Source: DATCLS01 sp036563805 (lineage in GTDB: Bacteria > Actinomycetota > Acidimicrobiia > Acidimicrobiales > VFJN01). From it: a DNA stretch of 64,000 nt. Numbering within the stretch: position 1 is the stretch's first letter; the number at the start of each line of letters is the position of its first letter. The translations under genes and the position numbers were made by a program. The notes below the pieces were generated by a model. It saw only the letters and a program-made list of their open reading frames with translations, ran no database searches and was not told the origin of the DNA. Of this stretch, positions 24,684 through 32,880 are shown piece after piece. The DNA lies in the NCBI GenBank assembly GCA_036563805.1, contig DATCLS010000044.1, positions 51,925 through 115,924 of the forward strand, read 5' to 3'.

Positions 24684-25316
24684 TCAATCGCGTGGGCCCT
24701 GAGCACGGTCCCAGCGTCCGCCCGCCTGCGCCGCCCCCCGGCTGCGGGCCACGTCCACGAGCCCACGATCGCCGTCCTCGTAGGCGACGTGCAGCGTGAT
24801 GGCGGCGACCCGCCAGCCGCCGGACGTGCGTGCCAGCCCCATCTCGTAGCGGCCGGCGCACATCCAGGTCCCGCCGCCCGCGCCGGCGACGTGGTGGTAG
24901 CCCCGGACGGTCGTGGCGCACGTGGCGCGATCGCCGTCCGCGCTCGTCACCACGACCGGGCCGGTCAAGTGCTGCGTGGCGTCGAAGCCGGTCAGCAGCT
25001 CGCGCCAGCGGCCGATCAGCTCGCCGGCGGCGAGCGTCTCCGGCTCCCCGCCCCACAGCGACGTGTAGTCGGTGGTCACGGTGGGGGCCAGCGCGGCGGC
25101 GACGCCGTCCCAGTCGAGGGTGTCGACGGCGAGCAGCAGCCGCGTGGCGACGTCGGTGGGGTGCGCCTTCGTGGCACGCGCATCGGTGGGGTGCGCCTCC
25201 GTGGCACGCGCATCGGTGGGGTGCGCCTCCGTGGCACGCGCATCGGTGGGGTGCGCCTCCGTGGCACGCGCATCGGTGGGGTGCGTCTCGACGGCTTGCG
25301 TCTCGATGGTGCTCAC
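24684..25316 (-). CDS. SnoaL/NTF2-like protein with N-terminal decapeptide repeats
   Basis: Residues about 65-190 form an NTF2-like cone (LLLAVDTLDWDGVAAALAPT, then TVRGYHHVAGAGGGTWMCAG and GWRVAAITLHVAYEDG). Such domains occur in small-molecule isomerases, hydrolases and binding proteins. The first 60 residues are a repeat of about ten residues, ATEAHPTDAR, in four to five copies coded by near-identical 30-bp DNA units. The GTG at 25316 is divergent from the AraC regulator at 25380, so this gene is its likely target. Confidence 0.75.
   Translation of the reverse strand: MSTIETQAVETHPTDARATEAHPTDARATEAHPTDARATEAHPTDARATKAHPTDVATRLLLAVDTLDWDGVAAALAPTVTTDYTSLWGGEPETLAAGELIGRWRELLTGFDATQHLTGPVVVTSADGDRATCATTVRGYHHVAGAGGGTWMCAGRYEMGLARTSGGWRVAAITLHVAYEDGDRGLVDVARSRGAAQAGGRWDRAQGPRD
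25151..25290 (-). repeat. In-frame 30-bp tandem repeat, about 4.7 copies
   Basis: Units start at 25151, 25181, 25211 and 25241, with a partial unit at 25271-25290. The middle three are identical. Thirty bases keep the frame and add ten residues per unit to the SnoaL-like protein. Confidence 0.92.
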
Positions 25317-25379
25317 GAGGTGACCGTACGGACGCCCGGACCCGGTCGCATGTACGTCCTTGCGGCCTAGCGTGACCGG

Positions 25380-26252
25380 GTGACCGCCGAGGCCGGGGGA
25401 CGGCTGCGCGACGACGTGCTCCTCGAGTGGTACCGGTACGCACCGGGGCCGCCCGTGGCGCTGCCCACCCACGCCCACGCCGACTACCAGGTCAACCTCA
25501 GCTTCGGCGCGCCCGGAGGCGTGCGCTACCGGGGCGGTCACCACGTGGTTCCCGCCGGCACGCTCAGCGTGCTCATGCCCGACGAGCCCCACACCCCGGT
25601 CGACCCCGACGCGCGCGCCGAGCCGTGCACCCACCTCACGCTGTACGTGGCCGTCGACGTGGCGCGCGACGCCGCCCGCCAGCTCACCGGGCGCCGCGGC
25701 ACGCCGACAGTGCGCGACCCGGTCGTGGAGGACGCCGACCTGGCCCGGCGGTTCGCGGCCCTCCACCGGGCGCTGGCCGACCCCGCCTCGGCCCTCGACC
25801 AGGACGTCCGGCTGCTGCTGTGGCTGACCGACCTGGTCGGACGGCACGGGTCCGAGCGCCGGGCGTCCTGGCGCCCGGAGGGACGGCTCGCCGGGCACCG
25901 GGCGGTCCGCCGGGCGCGCCAGCACCTGCACGACAACCTGGCCGCCAACGTGTCGCTGGCCGAGCTGGCCGCGGTGGCCGGCGTCAGCCCCTTCCACCTG
26001 ACGCGGCTGTTCACCGCCGGGCTCGGCCTGCCGCCCCACGCCTACCAGGTGCAGCTGCGCATCGAGCGCGCCAAGCGCCTGCTGCTGGCCGGGATGCCGG
26101 TGAGCGACGCCGGCCATGCCGTCGGGTTCTTCGACGCCAGCCACTTCACCCGGCACTTCAAGCGCCACGTCGGCACCGCACCCGGCAGCTACGCCCGGGC
26201 GGTCGCCAAAGGCTCTAGACATCTCGCGGCGCCGGTAGCCTCCGGCGGGTGA
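25380..26252 (+). CDS. AraC-family transcriptional regulator
   Basis: The 290-residue protein has an N-terminal cupin-like sensor domain (THAHADYQVNLSFGAPGGVR, then GTLSVLMPDEPHTPVD) and a C-terminal double helix-turn-helix (VSLAELAAVAGVSPFHLTRL, then MPVSDAGHAVGFFDASHFTR, ending HFKRHVGTAPGSYARAV). The sensor His residues suggest small-molecule binding. TAGCGT lies 6 nt before the GTG (leaderless). It is divergent from the SnoaL-like gene and overlaps the hydrolase gene by GTGA, so it probably controls both. Confidence 0.92.
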   Translation: MTAEAGGRLRDDVLLEWYRYAPGPPVALPTHAHADYQVNLSFGAPGGVRYRGGHHVVPAGTLSVLMPDEPHTPVDPDARAEPCTHLTLYVAVDVARDAARQLTGRRGTPTVRDPVVEDADLARRFAALHRALADPASALDQDVRLLLWLTDLVGRHGSERRASWRPEGRLAGHRAVRRARQHLHDNLAANVSLAELAAVAGVSPFHLTRLFTAGLGLPPHAYQVQLRIERAKRLLLAGMPVSDAGHAVGFFDASHFTRHFKRHVGTAPGSYARAVAKGSRHLAAPVASGG

Positions 26253-26980
26253 CGATCGTGGAGAGGTGGACGGCCCGGAGCGGGCCGCGCATCCGCTACC
26301 TCGACAACAGCCCCACCGACCCGGCCGGCCTGCCGATCTTGTTCTCGCCCGGGCTGAGCGACATCGCCGAGGAGTACGCCGAGATGCTGGCGTTCCTGGC
26401 GCCCCGACGCGTGCTCGTCGTCGAGGTCCGGGGGCGGGGCCGGAGCGAGGCGCCCCCGACCGGCTACGCCGCCGCCGACCACGCGGCCGACCTGGCGGCC
26501 GTGCTCGACGAGGAGGGCATCGGCCGCTTCCACCTGATGACGTTCTCGCGGGGCACCACGTGGGGGCTGCAGCTCGCCTTCGCCGACCCGACCCGGGTGG
26601 CGTCGGTCGCGATCGGCGACTACCGCGCCGCCGAGGTCGCCCTGCCCGCCGACTTCGCCGAGATGCAGCTGCGGACCACCTTCCGGGGCCGACCGATGGC
26701 CGAGCGGATCCCGCGGCACGTGCTCGAGCAGGTGGCGGCCGCGTCGCGGGACCGCGAGCTGTGGGACGACCTGGCGAAGCTGCCCGGCCCGCTGCTCGTG
26801 GCCCAGCCCGGCGGCGCGGGCGGGATCCTCACCGACGAGCTGGTCGACCGCTACCGCCGGGCCCGGCCCGACGTCGAGGTGGTGGTCGTCCCGGACGCAC
26901 CCCACGACCTGTTCCGGCCCGACCGCCTCTACTACCCGAAGGCGGTCGCCGACTTCCTGGCCCGCCGCGGCGCCGACTAG
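26249..26980 (+). CDS. Alpha/beta hydrolase
   Basis: The 243-residue protein has the alpha/beta-hydrolase order: an oxyanion region (ILFSPGLSDIAEEYAEML), VEVRGRGRSEAPPTG, the nucleophile elbow MTFSRGTTWG (Ser) and a C-terminal His in VPDAPHDLFRPD. The elbow reads F-S-R-G rather than the standard G-x-S-x-G, which some family members do. The GTG overlaps the AraC stop, so the two are translationally coupled. Esterase, lactonase or C-C hydrolase activity cannot be told apart. Confidence 0.85.
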   Translation: MTIVERWTARSGPRIRYLDNSPTDPAGLPILFSPGLSDIAEEYAEMLAFLAPRRVLVVEVRGRGRSEAPPTGYAAADHAADLAAVLDEEGIGRFHLMTFSRGTTWGLQLAFADPTRVASVAIGDYRAAEVALPADFAEMQLRTTFRGRPMAERIPRHVLEQVAAASRDRELWDDLAKLPGPLLVAQPGGAGGILTDELVDRYRRARPDVEVVVVPDAPHDLFRPDRLYYPKAVADFLARRGAD

Positions 26981-26987
26981 GGCCGCC

Positions 26988-27510
26988 TCACCGGCCCCCG
27001 GCCTCGGCCCGGGCGGCGGGACGCGGAGCGGTGGGGAGGGTGCCGGCGGCGCGCTCCGACGCCCGACAGGCGTGGGCCGCCTCCTCGTCGCTGAGCCGCA
27101 GCCGCTCGAGGAAGCCGGCCGGCAGCTGCGCCCCCCAGGCCGCGCAGGCAGAACTCGACGATCCCCTCGATGTCGGGGAGGCCGGCCCCGATCGAGGTCC
27201 CCAGGTAGCGGGCGGTCAGGTAGGCGTGGCAGGTCAACAGCACGCTGGCGGCCGCCCGCTCGGGGTCGTCCCGGGGGCAGCCGGCCCGCGGCCATGGCCT
27301 CCTCGACGAGCCGGGCGACCACCCGGAGCACCGGCCGCCGGGCCCGCCCCAGCGTCTCGGGGGCGGCGATCGACAGGCGCGCCGCGTGCCGGGCGAGGGC
27401 GGCGTTGTAGTCGGGGTCGGTGTGCTGGCGGGGGTCGGTGGCGAAGTACAGCGCGGCCCCGAGCCGCTCCAGCGGGTCGGCGTGGGCGGCCACCCGCCGC
27501 TCCACGGGCC
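26988..27510 (-). pseudogene. TetR ligand-binding domain remnant with frameshifts
   Basis: Reading frames on the reverse strand give a TetR C-terminal domain in three pieces: LERLGAALYFATDPRQHTDP and following (frame 1), VLLTCHAYLTARYLGTSIGA (frame 2), and LPAGFLERLRLSDEEAAHAC (frame 3). The shifts fall near runs of G/C (about 27130 and 27285). The DNA-binding N-terminus is missing. Either the gene is decayed or the runs are assembly errors, but the missing helix-turn-helix favours decay. Confidence 0.6.
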
Positions 27511-27532
27511 CGGGCCGGCGCCGGCTTAGAGT

Positions 27533-27544
27533 GACAACGTTGTC
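27533..27544 (+). promoter_or_regulatory. Motif B operator GACAACGTTGTC at the TetR promoter
   Basis: A perfect 12-bp palindrome 18 bp before the TetR start. The core ACAACGTTGT recurs at 29992 and 32640. GGGAGC serves as ribosome binding site downstream. Confidence 0.65.
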
Positions 27545-27561
27545 GTCTCTCGGGAGCGGTC

Positions 27562-28203
27562 ATGAACCCACCGGCTGAGCCCGGCCGCGCGCCGGGGCGG
27601 GGCACGGCGAAGGCGCGGGCCACCCGCGCCGCGCTGCTTGAGGTGGCGGCGGAGCTGTTCGCCGAGCGCGGCTACGTCCAGTCGTCGGTGCGCGACATCG
27701 CCCGCCGGGGCGAGGTGTCGAGCGGCGCCATCTACGGGCACTTCCGCAGCAAGGCCGACCTGCTCGCCGAGGCCATCAGCCTGTACACCGCGGCCGAGCT
27801 CGAGGCCGAGTCGATGGGCGGCGACGAGGACGCCGACTACGTCGAGACGCTGACCCGGCTCGGCCGCGACCACCCCAAGCGGCGCCGGCTGCGGGCGCTG
27901 ATCGTGCAAGGGGCGGCCGCGGCCCAGACCGACGAGGAGACCCGCGCCCGCCTCCGCGACGAGCAGGCCGCCCACCTCGACGCCTGGCTGGTGGGCTACG
28001 AGCGCGACCGCGAGCGGATGGGCATCCACCCGTCCGTCGACATGCAGGCGGCGCTGCTCTACACGTGGGCCGCCGAGCTGGGCCTCGGGGTGCTGGAGAG
28101 CTTCGGCATCGGGCCGGCGTCCACCGAGGGGTGGGCCGACGTGCACAACCGGCTGGCTCGGAGCCTCAAGCTCCCGCCCGAGGGCGAGGCTGGTCGTCGC
28201 TGA
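27562..28203 (+). CDS. TetR-family regulator, likely local repressor of the motif B genes
   Basis: The 213-residue protein has a canonical TetR domain at about 20-68 (RAALLEVAAELFAERGYVQS, then VRDIARRGEVSSGAIYGHFR). The C-terminal domain is helical. A perfect palindrome GACAACGTTGTC lies between its probable promoter and the ATG, suggesting autorepression, and the same core stands at the promoters of the amidohydrolase and crotonase genes. The 3' end overlaps the convergent SnoaL-like gene by 38 bp. Confidence 0.9.
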   Translation: MNPPAEPGRAPGRGTAKARATRAALLEVAAELFAERGYVQSSVRDIARRGEVSSGAIYGHFRSKADLLAEAISLYTAAELEAESMGGDEDADYVETLTRLGRDHPKRRRLRALIVQGAAAAQTDEETRARLRDEQAAHLDAWLVGYERDRERMGIHPSVDMQAALLYTWAAELGLGVLESFGIGPASTEGWADVHNRLARSLKLPPEGEAGRR

Positions 28204-28756
28204 CCGTCGCGCGGCGGCGCTCCACCTCGGCGTACGGCACCGAGTCGGTGGTGTCGAGCACCACCCGCAGGTCGGCCAGCCGCACCGCGCCGCCCTCCGC
28301 CCGGGCCGTGCCGGTGCACACGCCGGTCGACAGGTTGGCCACCGCCCCGCCCACGATGTGCGTGACGACGAGGTAGGAGCGGAAGTCGGCCTCGCCCGGC
28401 CGGGCCGCCACCACGTGCACGTTGGTGGCGCTGTGGCGCAGCGGGTAGGGGCTCTGGCGGCGGTGGTCGGTCTGCCAGGCGAGGACCGCATCGCGGCCGG
28501 TCACGTCGGCCCGGATGAAGTCCTCGTAGGGCGCCCGGCCCGTGTCGCTGCGGCACGCGAAGTGGGCGTCCGCGGTGAAGAAGCCGGGCCAGGCGTCGAC
28601 GTCGGCCTGGTCGTAGGCGAACCACCAGGCGGCCAGCAGGCCCTGGACCGCGGTCAGGTCGACGGGCCCGGACGCCATGTCGCCCGCCGCCGTCCCGCCG
28701 GGCGCCTCCCCCGTCCCGGCCGCCTCGCCCGGCGCCGGCACCGTCGGCTCAGGCAC
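28166..28756 (-). CDS. SnoaL/NTF2-like protein
   Basis: The 196-residue protein has a 30-residue disordered start, then an NTF2-like domain (QGLLAAWWFAYDQADVDAWP, FFTADAHFACRSDTG, RHSATNVHVVAARPG). Related proteins with this layout occur among ring-hydroxylating dioxygenase beta subunits and polyketide cyclases, but no alpha subunit is here. It begins with GTG and overlaps the amidohydrolase stop by 8 bp, so the two are in one operon under motif B. Confidence 0.8.
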   Translation of the reverse strand: MPEPTVPAPGEAAGTGEAPGGTAAGDMASGPVDLTAVQGLLAAWWFAYDQADVDAWPGFFTADAHFACRSDTGRAPYEDFIRADVTGRDAVLAWQTDHRRQSPYPLRHSATNVHVVAARPGEADFRSYLVVTHIVGGAVANLSTGVCTGTARAEGGAVRLADLRVVLDTTDSVPYAEVERRRATVSDDQPRPRAGA

Positions 28757-29951
28757 GGGCCGGCACCGCCAGGGGGTCGCCCATCCGGGCGAAGCACGCG
28801 GCGAGGTTGTCGCCCAGGAACGCCGCCCGGGTGTCGCCGTCCACGTCGGCCAGCAGCCCGGCGTAGTGGCCCCGGGGGTCGCCGCTGCCCTCCATGTGCG
28901 GGTAGTCCGACGAGAAGACCGGCACCTCGGGCAGCGCCGCCAGCAGGTCGAGCGGCGACTCGTGGGGCGCCGGCAGCGGGGTCACCCGCACGTTGCGTCG
29001 CACGTACTCGGCCGGCGACAGCGGCAGCCGGTAGTCGGGCAGGAGCAGCGGGCTGACGCCGGGGGTCGCCAGCGCGTCCATCCGGAACGTGGTGGGAGCC
29101 ACCCAGTCGATGCCCTGCTCGGCGAACACGACCGTGAGCGTCGGGTGCCGCTCGAACACCCCGCCCAGCACCATGGCGTTGAGGAACACGCGGGCCTGCT
29201 GGTTGCCCTGCGAGACCGACAGCACCCGGATCAGGCCCGGGTCGTCGGTGTTGGCCCACGCCGGGTGGAACTGCGCCGGGCTCAAGCCCACGTGCACGAT
29301 CGGCACCATGCCGAGGTCGGTGACCGTCGACCAGAACCGGTCGTAGGACGGGTGGTTGGGCGGGACGTCGCCGGTCGGCTCGGCCTTGAGCAGGAACGTG
29401 CGGCTCCCCCGCTCGCGCATCCGCCCCAGTTCGCGGATCGCCCAGTCGAGGTCCTCGTAACGGAGGGTGGCGGCGACCATGAGCCGGCCCCCGGCGTCGG
29501 CCGCCCGGTCGCTCAGCCAGGTGTTGACGGCCTCCAGCGCCTCCCGGCCCAGGGCCGGGTCCTCGATCGCCCGGGCCAGCGTGTAGCCCGTGCCGGAGAT
29601 GAGGTTCTGGACGTCGATGCCTTGCTCGTCCAGCCACCGCGTCCGCGCCGCCACGTCGAGGAGCGGCTGGTGCATGTCCGAGCCCGGGTAGCCGACCTCC
29701 GGGCCCCGGTCGGGGTCATACAGCGCCCGGATGCCCGGCGTGACCAGGCGCTCCATGGGCATGCGCCGCTCGCGCGGCACGCCCCGGAGCAGGTCGTCGG
29801 TCACGAACCAGGTGAACATCTCAGGCGAGTGCAGCGCGAAGCGCGGGTCGTGGACCGGGAGCCGGTCCGGCAGCTTCGCCTTCAGCGCCGGGAACTCGTC
29901 GAGCCAGTCGTCGGCCGGCTCGGCGTGCGCGTCGATGTCGATGATCGGCAT
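28749..29951 (-). CDS. Amidohydrolase-2 family metal-dependent hydrolase/decarboxylase
   Basis: The 400-residue protein has the TIM-barrel amidohydrolase layout of the ACMSD family: DIDAHAEP near the N-terminus, a central VHVG with metal His, and VFSSDYPHMEG with the catalytic Asp near residue 345. Family members cleave C-C or C-N bonds, often by decarboxylation of aromatic or 2-oxo acids. A ribosome binding site (GGGAGGGGGG) precedes the ATG. Motif B (29992-30001) overlaps the promoter with -10 TATGAT. Confidence 0.88.
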   Translation of the reverse strand: MPIIDIDAHAEPADDWLDEFPALKAKLPDRLPVHDPRFALHSPEMFTWFVTDDLLRGVPRERRMPMERLVTPGIRALYDPDRGPEVGYPGSDMHQPLLDVAARTRWLDEQGIDVQNLISGTGYTLARAIEDPALGREALEAVNTWLSDRAADAGGRLMVAATLRYEDLDWAIRELGRMRERGSRTFLLKAEPTGDVPPNHPSYDRFWSTVTDLGMVPIVHVGLSPAQFHPAWANTDDPGLIRVLSVSQGNQQARVFLNAMVLGGVFERHPTLTVVFAEQGIDWVAPTTFRMDALATPGVSPLLLPDYRLPLSPAEYVRRNVRVTPLPAPHESPLDLLAALPEVPVFSSDYPHMEGSGDPRGHYAGLLADVDGDTRAAFLGDNLAACFARMGDPLAVPARA

Positions 29952-29989
29952 GCCCCCCTCCCGGGTCGATCCCCCTTCGCCTACCGATC

Positions 29990-30005
29990 ATACAACGTTG
30001 TTATA
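29990..30005 (-). promoter_or_regulatory. Motif B operator at the amidohydrolase promoter
   Basis: ATACAACGTTGTTAT lies next to TATGAT on the reverse strand, 40 bp upstream of the start codon. The ACAACGTTGT core is identical to that at the TetR gene. Confidence 0.65.
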
Positions 30006-30111
30006 ATCCTGGAAGGGTGGAAGGTGGGCCGCGCCGGCGGGACGTGCCGGGCCGCACCGGCCGGGCCGGATCAGCGGGTCGCGCGGTGCTGGACCAGCGG
30101 GCCGAGCCGGA

Positions 30112-30990
30112 TCAGCGGGGGCGGCCGTCCAGGCCGTGGACGGTCAGGCCCCACTCGTCCAGGAGGTCGAGGCTGACCGTCACCCGCCCGGTCACCTCCG
30201 CGGGGCAGGCGCACAGGGCGACCACAGCCTCGACCATCTCCTCCAGCGACTCGATCTGGTCGGGCCGCAGCGTGTCGCCCACCAGCGCGGCCGCCCCCTC
30301 GCTCAGAACCGCGGCCCGGGGCTCCACGGTGTTGACCCGGATGCCGGTGCCGGCCAGCTCGGCGGCCAGCCCGTTGGTGATGCGGTTCAGCGCCGCCTTC
30401 GACGCCCCGTACAGGGCGATCGTCGTCCCCTGGGCGCCCAGCTCGAACGGCGGGCCGGACCAGTGCCGGGCCGTGGCGCTGGACAGGTTGACGATCCAGC
30501 CCTCCCCCGCCTCCCGCATCGCCGGGATCACGGCCTGGGCCAGGTCGAGCGGGGCGTGCACGTTGGCCTCGAACACGATCCGCCGCCGGCGCAGCGGGAA
30601 CTCGGCCAGCGGCTGGTAGATGGCGGCCGCCGCGTTGTTGACCAGGATCTCGATGGGACCGCCCAGGGCCGCCACGGCCTCGGGCACGATCCGGGCTCGA
30701 TCGGCGTCGTCGGTCAGGTCGGCGACGACCACCGCCACCGGACCGCCGTAGCGGCGCAGCCGCTCCGCCGTCTCGGCCAGGCTGCCGCCGATCCGGTCGG
30801 TGGGCTCGAGCGTGCGGGCCGTGATGGCCACCGCCGCCCCCTCGGCGGCCAAGCGCTCGGCGATGCCGGCCCCGATCCCCCGGCTGGCGCCCGTGACCAG
30901 TGCCCGCCGCCCGGCGAACCGGCCAGTGGGTTGGCCGACGGGTTGGCCGGCGGCCTGCTCGGCGGGCCGGCCGGTCGACCCGGCCGTCAC
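30112..30990 (-). CDS. Short-chain dehydrogenase/reductase
   Basis: The 292-residue classical SDR has the NAD(P) loop TGASRGIGAGIAERL, NNAAAAIYQP, and the catalytic Ser with YGASK (Tyr and Lys). Residues 1-27 are a low-complexity start. It should oxidise or reduce an alcohol or ketone intermediate. Its GTG overlaps the stop of the preceding SDR gene as GTGA. Three genes (crotonase, SDR, SDR) form one operon starting at 32606. Confidence 0.9.
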   Translation of the reverse strand: MTAGSTGRPAEQAAGQPVGQPTGRFAGRRALVTGASRGIGAGIAERLAAEGAAVAITARTLEPTDRIGGSLAETAERLRRYGGPVAVVVADLTDDADRARIVPEAVAALGGPIEILVNNAAAAIYQPLAEFPLRRRRIVFEANVHAPLDLAQAVIPAMREAGEGWIVNLSSATARHWSGPPFELGAQGTTIALYGASKAALNRITNGLAAELAGTGIRVNTVEPRAAVLSEGAAALVGDTLRPDQIESLEEMVEAVVALCACPAEVTGRVTVSLDLLDEWGLTVHGLDGRPR

Positions 30991-31787
30991 GAGAAGCCCC
31001 CGCCGCCGTCGGCCCAGATCGTGGCCCCGTTGATGTAGGCGGCGGCGTCGGACGCCAGAAACAGGCAGATGCCCCCGATCTCCTCGGGCGTGCCCATGCG
31101 ACCCACCGGGATCCGGTCATCGACGGCCCGGGCCTGGTCGCCGGGCAGCAGGAGCTCGACCATGGCGTCGGTGCGCACGTAGCCCAGCGACACGCAGTTG
31201 ACCCGCACCTTCCGCCCCCAGGCCGCCCCGAGCGCCCGGGTCACGTGGTTGAGCCCGGCCTTGGCCGCCCCGTAGGGCGCCAGCCTGGCGCCACCCCCGC
31301 CGGGCAGCGAGGTCTGACTGGAGATGTTGATGATCGACCCGCCCTCGGGCTGTTCGGCCATCACCTGGTAGGCCCGCTGGGCGAACACGATGGGCGCCGT
31401 CAGGTTGAGGTCGACGATGGCCTTGATGAACCGGGGTGACACGGTCGCCATGTCGGCCGGCGGCTGGCCCCCGGCGTTGTTCACGAGCACGTCGAGCCGG
31501 CCGAACCGGTCGACGGCCGTGCGCACCACCCGGTCGACCTGGTCGGGGTCGCGGACGTCGGCGGCGACGTGCACCGTGCGCTCGCGCTCCTCGTCGGTCT
31601 CGGCCGCCGGCGGGTCGTCGAACGGCGTGCGGGCGCAGGTCACCACCGAGGCGCCGGCCCGCAGGAAGCGCCGGGCGATCCCCAGGCCCACGCCCTTGCT
31701 GCCCCCGGTGACGATGACGACCCGGCCCGCGAAGTCGGGGTCGGGGCCGGCCGGCCGCTCGTTGTGCTCGGTGCTCGGCTCGGGCAT
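30987..31787 (-). CDS. Short-chain dehydrogenase/reductase
   Basis: The 266-residue SDR has VTGGSKGVGLGIARRF, LVNNAGGQPPADMA, IINISSQTS, YGAAK and a C-terminal INGATIWADGGGG ending typical of FabG-like enzymes. It lies 3 bp after the crotonase stop and overlaps the next SDR. It probably acts as a 3-hydroxyacyl-CoA or hydroxy-intermediate dehydrogenase following the crotonase; the exact substrate cannot be read. Confidence 0.92.
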   Translation of the reverse strand: MPEPSTEHNERPAGPDPDFAGRVVIVTGGSKGVGLGIARRFLRAGASVVTCARTPFDDPPAAETDEERERTVHVAADVRDPDQVDRVVRTAVDRFGRLDVLVNNAGGQPPADMATVSPRFIKAIVDLNLTAPIVFAQRAYQVMAEQPEGGSIINISSQTSLPGGGGARLAPYGAAKAGLNHVTRALGAAWGRKVRVNCVSLGYVRTDAMVELLLPGDQARAVDDRIPVGRMGTPEEIGGICLFLASDAAAYINGATIWADGGGGFS

Positions 31788-31790
31788 CGC

Positions 31791-32606
31791 TCAGCCCTTC
31801 TCGGCCCGGGCCTTGCCGGCGTGGCGGGCGGCGTAGTCACGCATGTAGGCCCGGACCTCGTCCGTCCTGCCGGCCAAATCCTGGTTGCGGTTCTCCAGGG
31901 CGATGGCCGAGGCCAGGGTGCCGGTCTCGAGGTTGTGCCACATGACCTCCTTCGTGTTGCGCAGGCCGACGGTCGTGTAGCCGGCGACGGTCGTGGCGAT
32001 GGCCAGCGCCTCGTCCCACAGGGCGTCGTCGGGCACGACGCGTGACACGAGGCCCATGCGCTCGGCCTCGTCCGCCTCGACCGTCCGCCCGGTGACGATC
32101 ATGTCGAAGGCCCGGGCCGCGCCGATCAGCCGGGGCAGCAGGTAGCTCACCCCGGCGTCGGTGCCGGTCAGGCCCGTGCGGATGAACGCCGAGCAGAACG
32201 ACGCCGACCGGCCGGCGATGCGCAGGTCGGAGGCCAGCGCCAGCGACAGGCCGCCGCCGTAGGCCGGGCCGTTCACCGCGGCCAGGACGATCTGGGGCGT
32301 GGCCCGGATGTGGGGCACGAGGTTGGCCAGGAAGCTCTGGCCGGTCTGACCGGCCGGGAAGTGGCGGTGGGTGCCGGGCTGCGGGACCTCACCCCAGTCG
32401 GCCAGGTCGAGCCCGGCGCAGAAGGCCCGCCCGGCCCCGGTGAGGATCGCCACCTTGCAGTCGTCGTCGGCGGCCACGGCGTCGAGGGCGTCGTGCAGGT
32501 CGCCCACGAGCCCGAAGCTGATGGCGTTGAGCCGGTCGGGACGGCTGAGGCGGATGGCCGTGACGTGGTCGGCCACGCGTTCCAACTCGACGGATCCCTG
32601 CGGCAC
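31791..32606 (-). CDS. Crotonase-superfamily protein (enoyl-CoA hydratase/isomerase)
   Basis: The 271-residue protein has the oxyanion segments AFCAGLDLADWG and AAVNGPAYGGGLSLALASD. At the two positions of the standard hydratase glutamates it has Ser (GGGLS) and a hydrophobic residue (SAFIRTGL). An Asp in TGTDAG may serve instead, as in dienoyl-CoA isomerase-like members. So hydration by the usual mechanism is doubtful. A GGGGAGAGGGGAG precedes the GTG. Motif B overlaps the promoter. Confidence 0.88.
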   Translation of the reverse strand: MPQGSVELERVADHVTAIRLSRPDRLNAISFGLVGDLHDALDAVAADDDCKVAILTGAGRAFCAGLDLADWGEVPQPGTHRHFPAGQTGQSFLANLVPHIRATPQIVLAAVNGPAYGGGLSLALASDLRIAGRSASFCSAFIRTGLTGTDAGVSYLLPRLIGAARAFDMIVTGRTVEADEAERMGLVSRVVPDDALWDEALAIATTVAGYTTVGLRNTKEVMWHNLETGTLASAIALENRNQDLAGRTDEVRAYMRDYAARHAGKARAEKG

Positions 32607-32636
32607 GCCGCTCCCCTCTCCCCTGCGTGTTGTATT

Positions 32637-32652
32637 CTTACAACGTTGTTAG
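32637..32652 (-). promoter_or_regulatory. Motif B operator at the crotonase/SDR operon promoter
   Basis: TTACAACGTTGTTAG, identical in its 10-bp core to the other two motif B sites. On the reverse strand GTAAGAAT follows as possible -10. The rest of 32653-32880 shows only degenerate GC-rich repeats. Confidence 0.65.
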
Positions 32653-32880
32653 CACAGGCGGCTCCGCCATCGCCGCCATCGCCGACGGCCGGTCGGAGCC
32701 GCCGCACCGGCTACCCGCCCGTGGCGGCGGGCGAGCCGACGACCGGTCAGAGCCGCCGGCGACCAGGCCGGCAACGGACGACCCGGCGTCGGCCGTGCCG
32801 GCGGTGCCCCCTCCCGTTGGGAGCGGGGCGCCCGGCGGCCCTCCGGCCCCGGAGCCGGTCGGGCGGCCCGGCTCGCCCGG

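Noticed and set aside
25151..25290. 30-bp repeats as a CRISPR array
   Set aside because: There are no spacers and the units continue a reading frame in the SnoaL-like protein.
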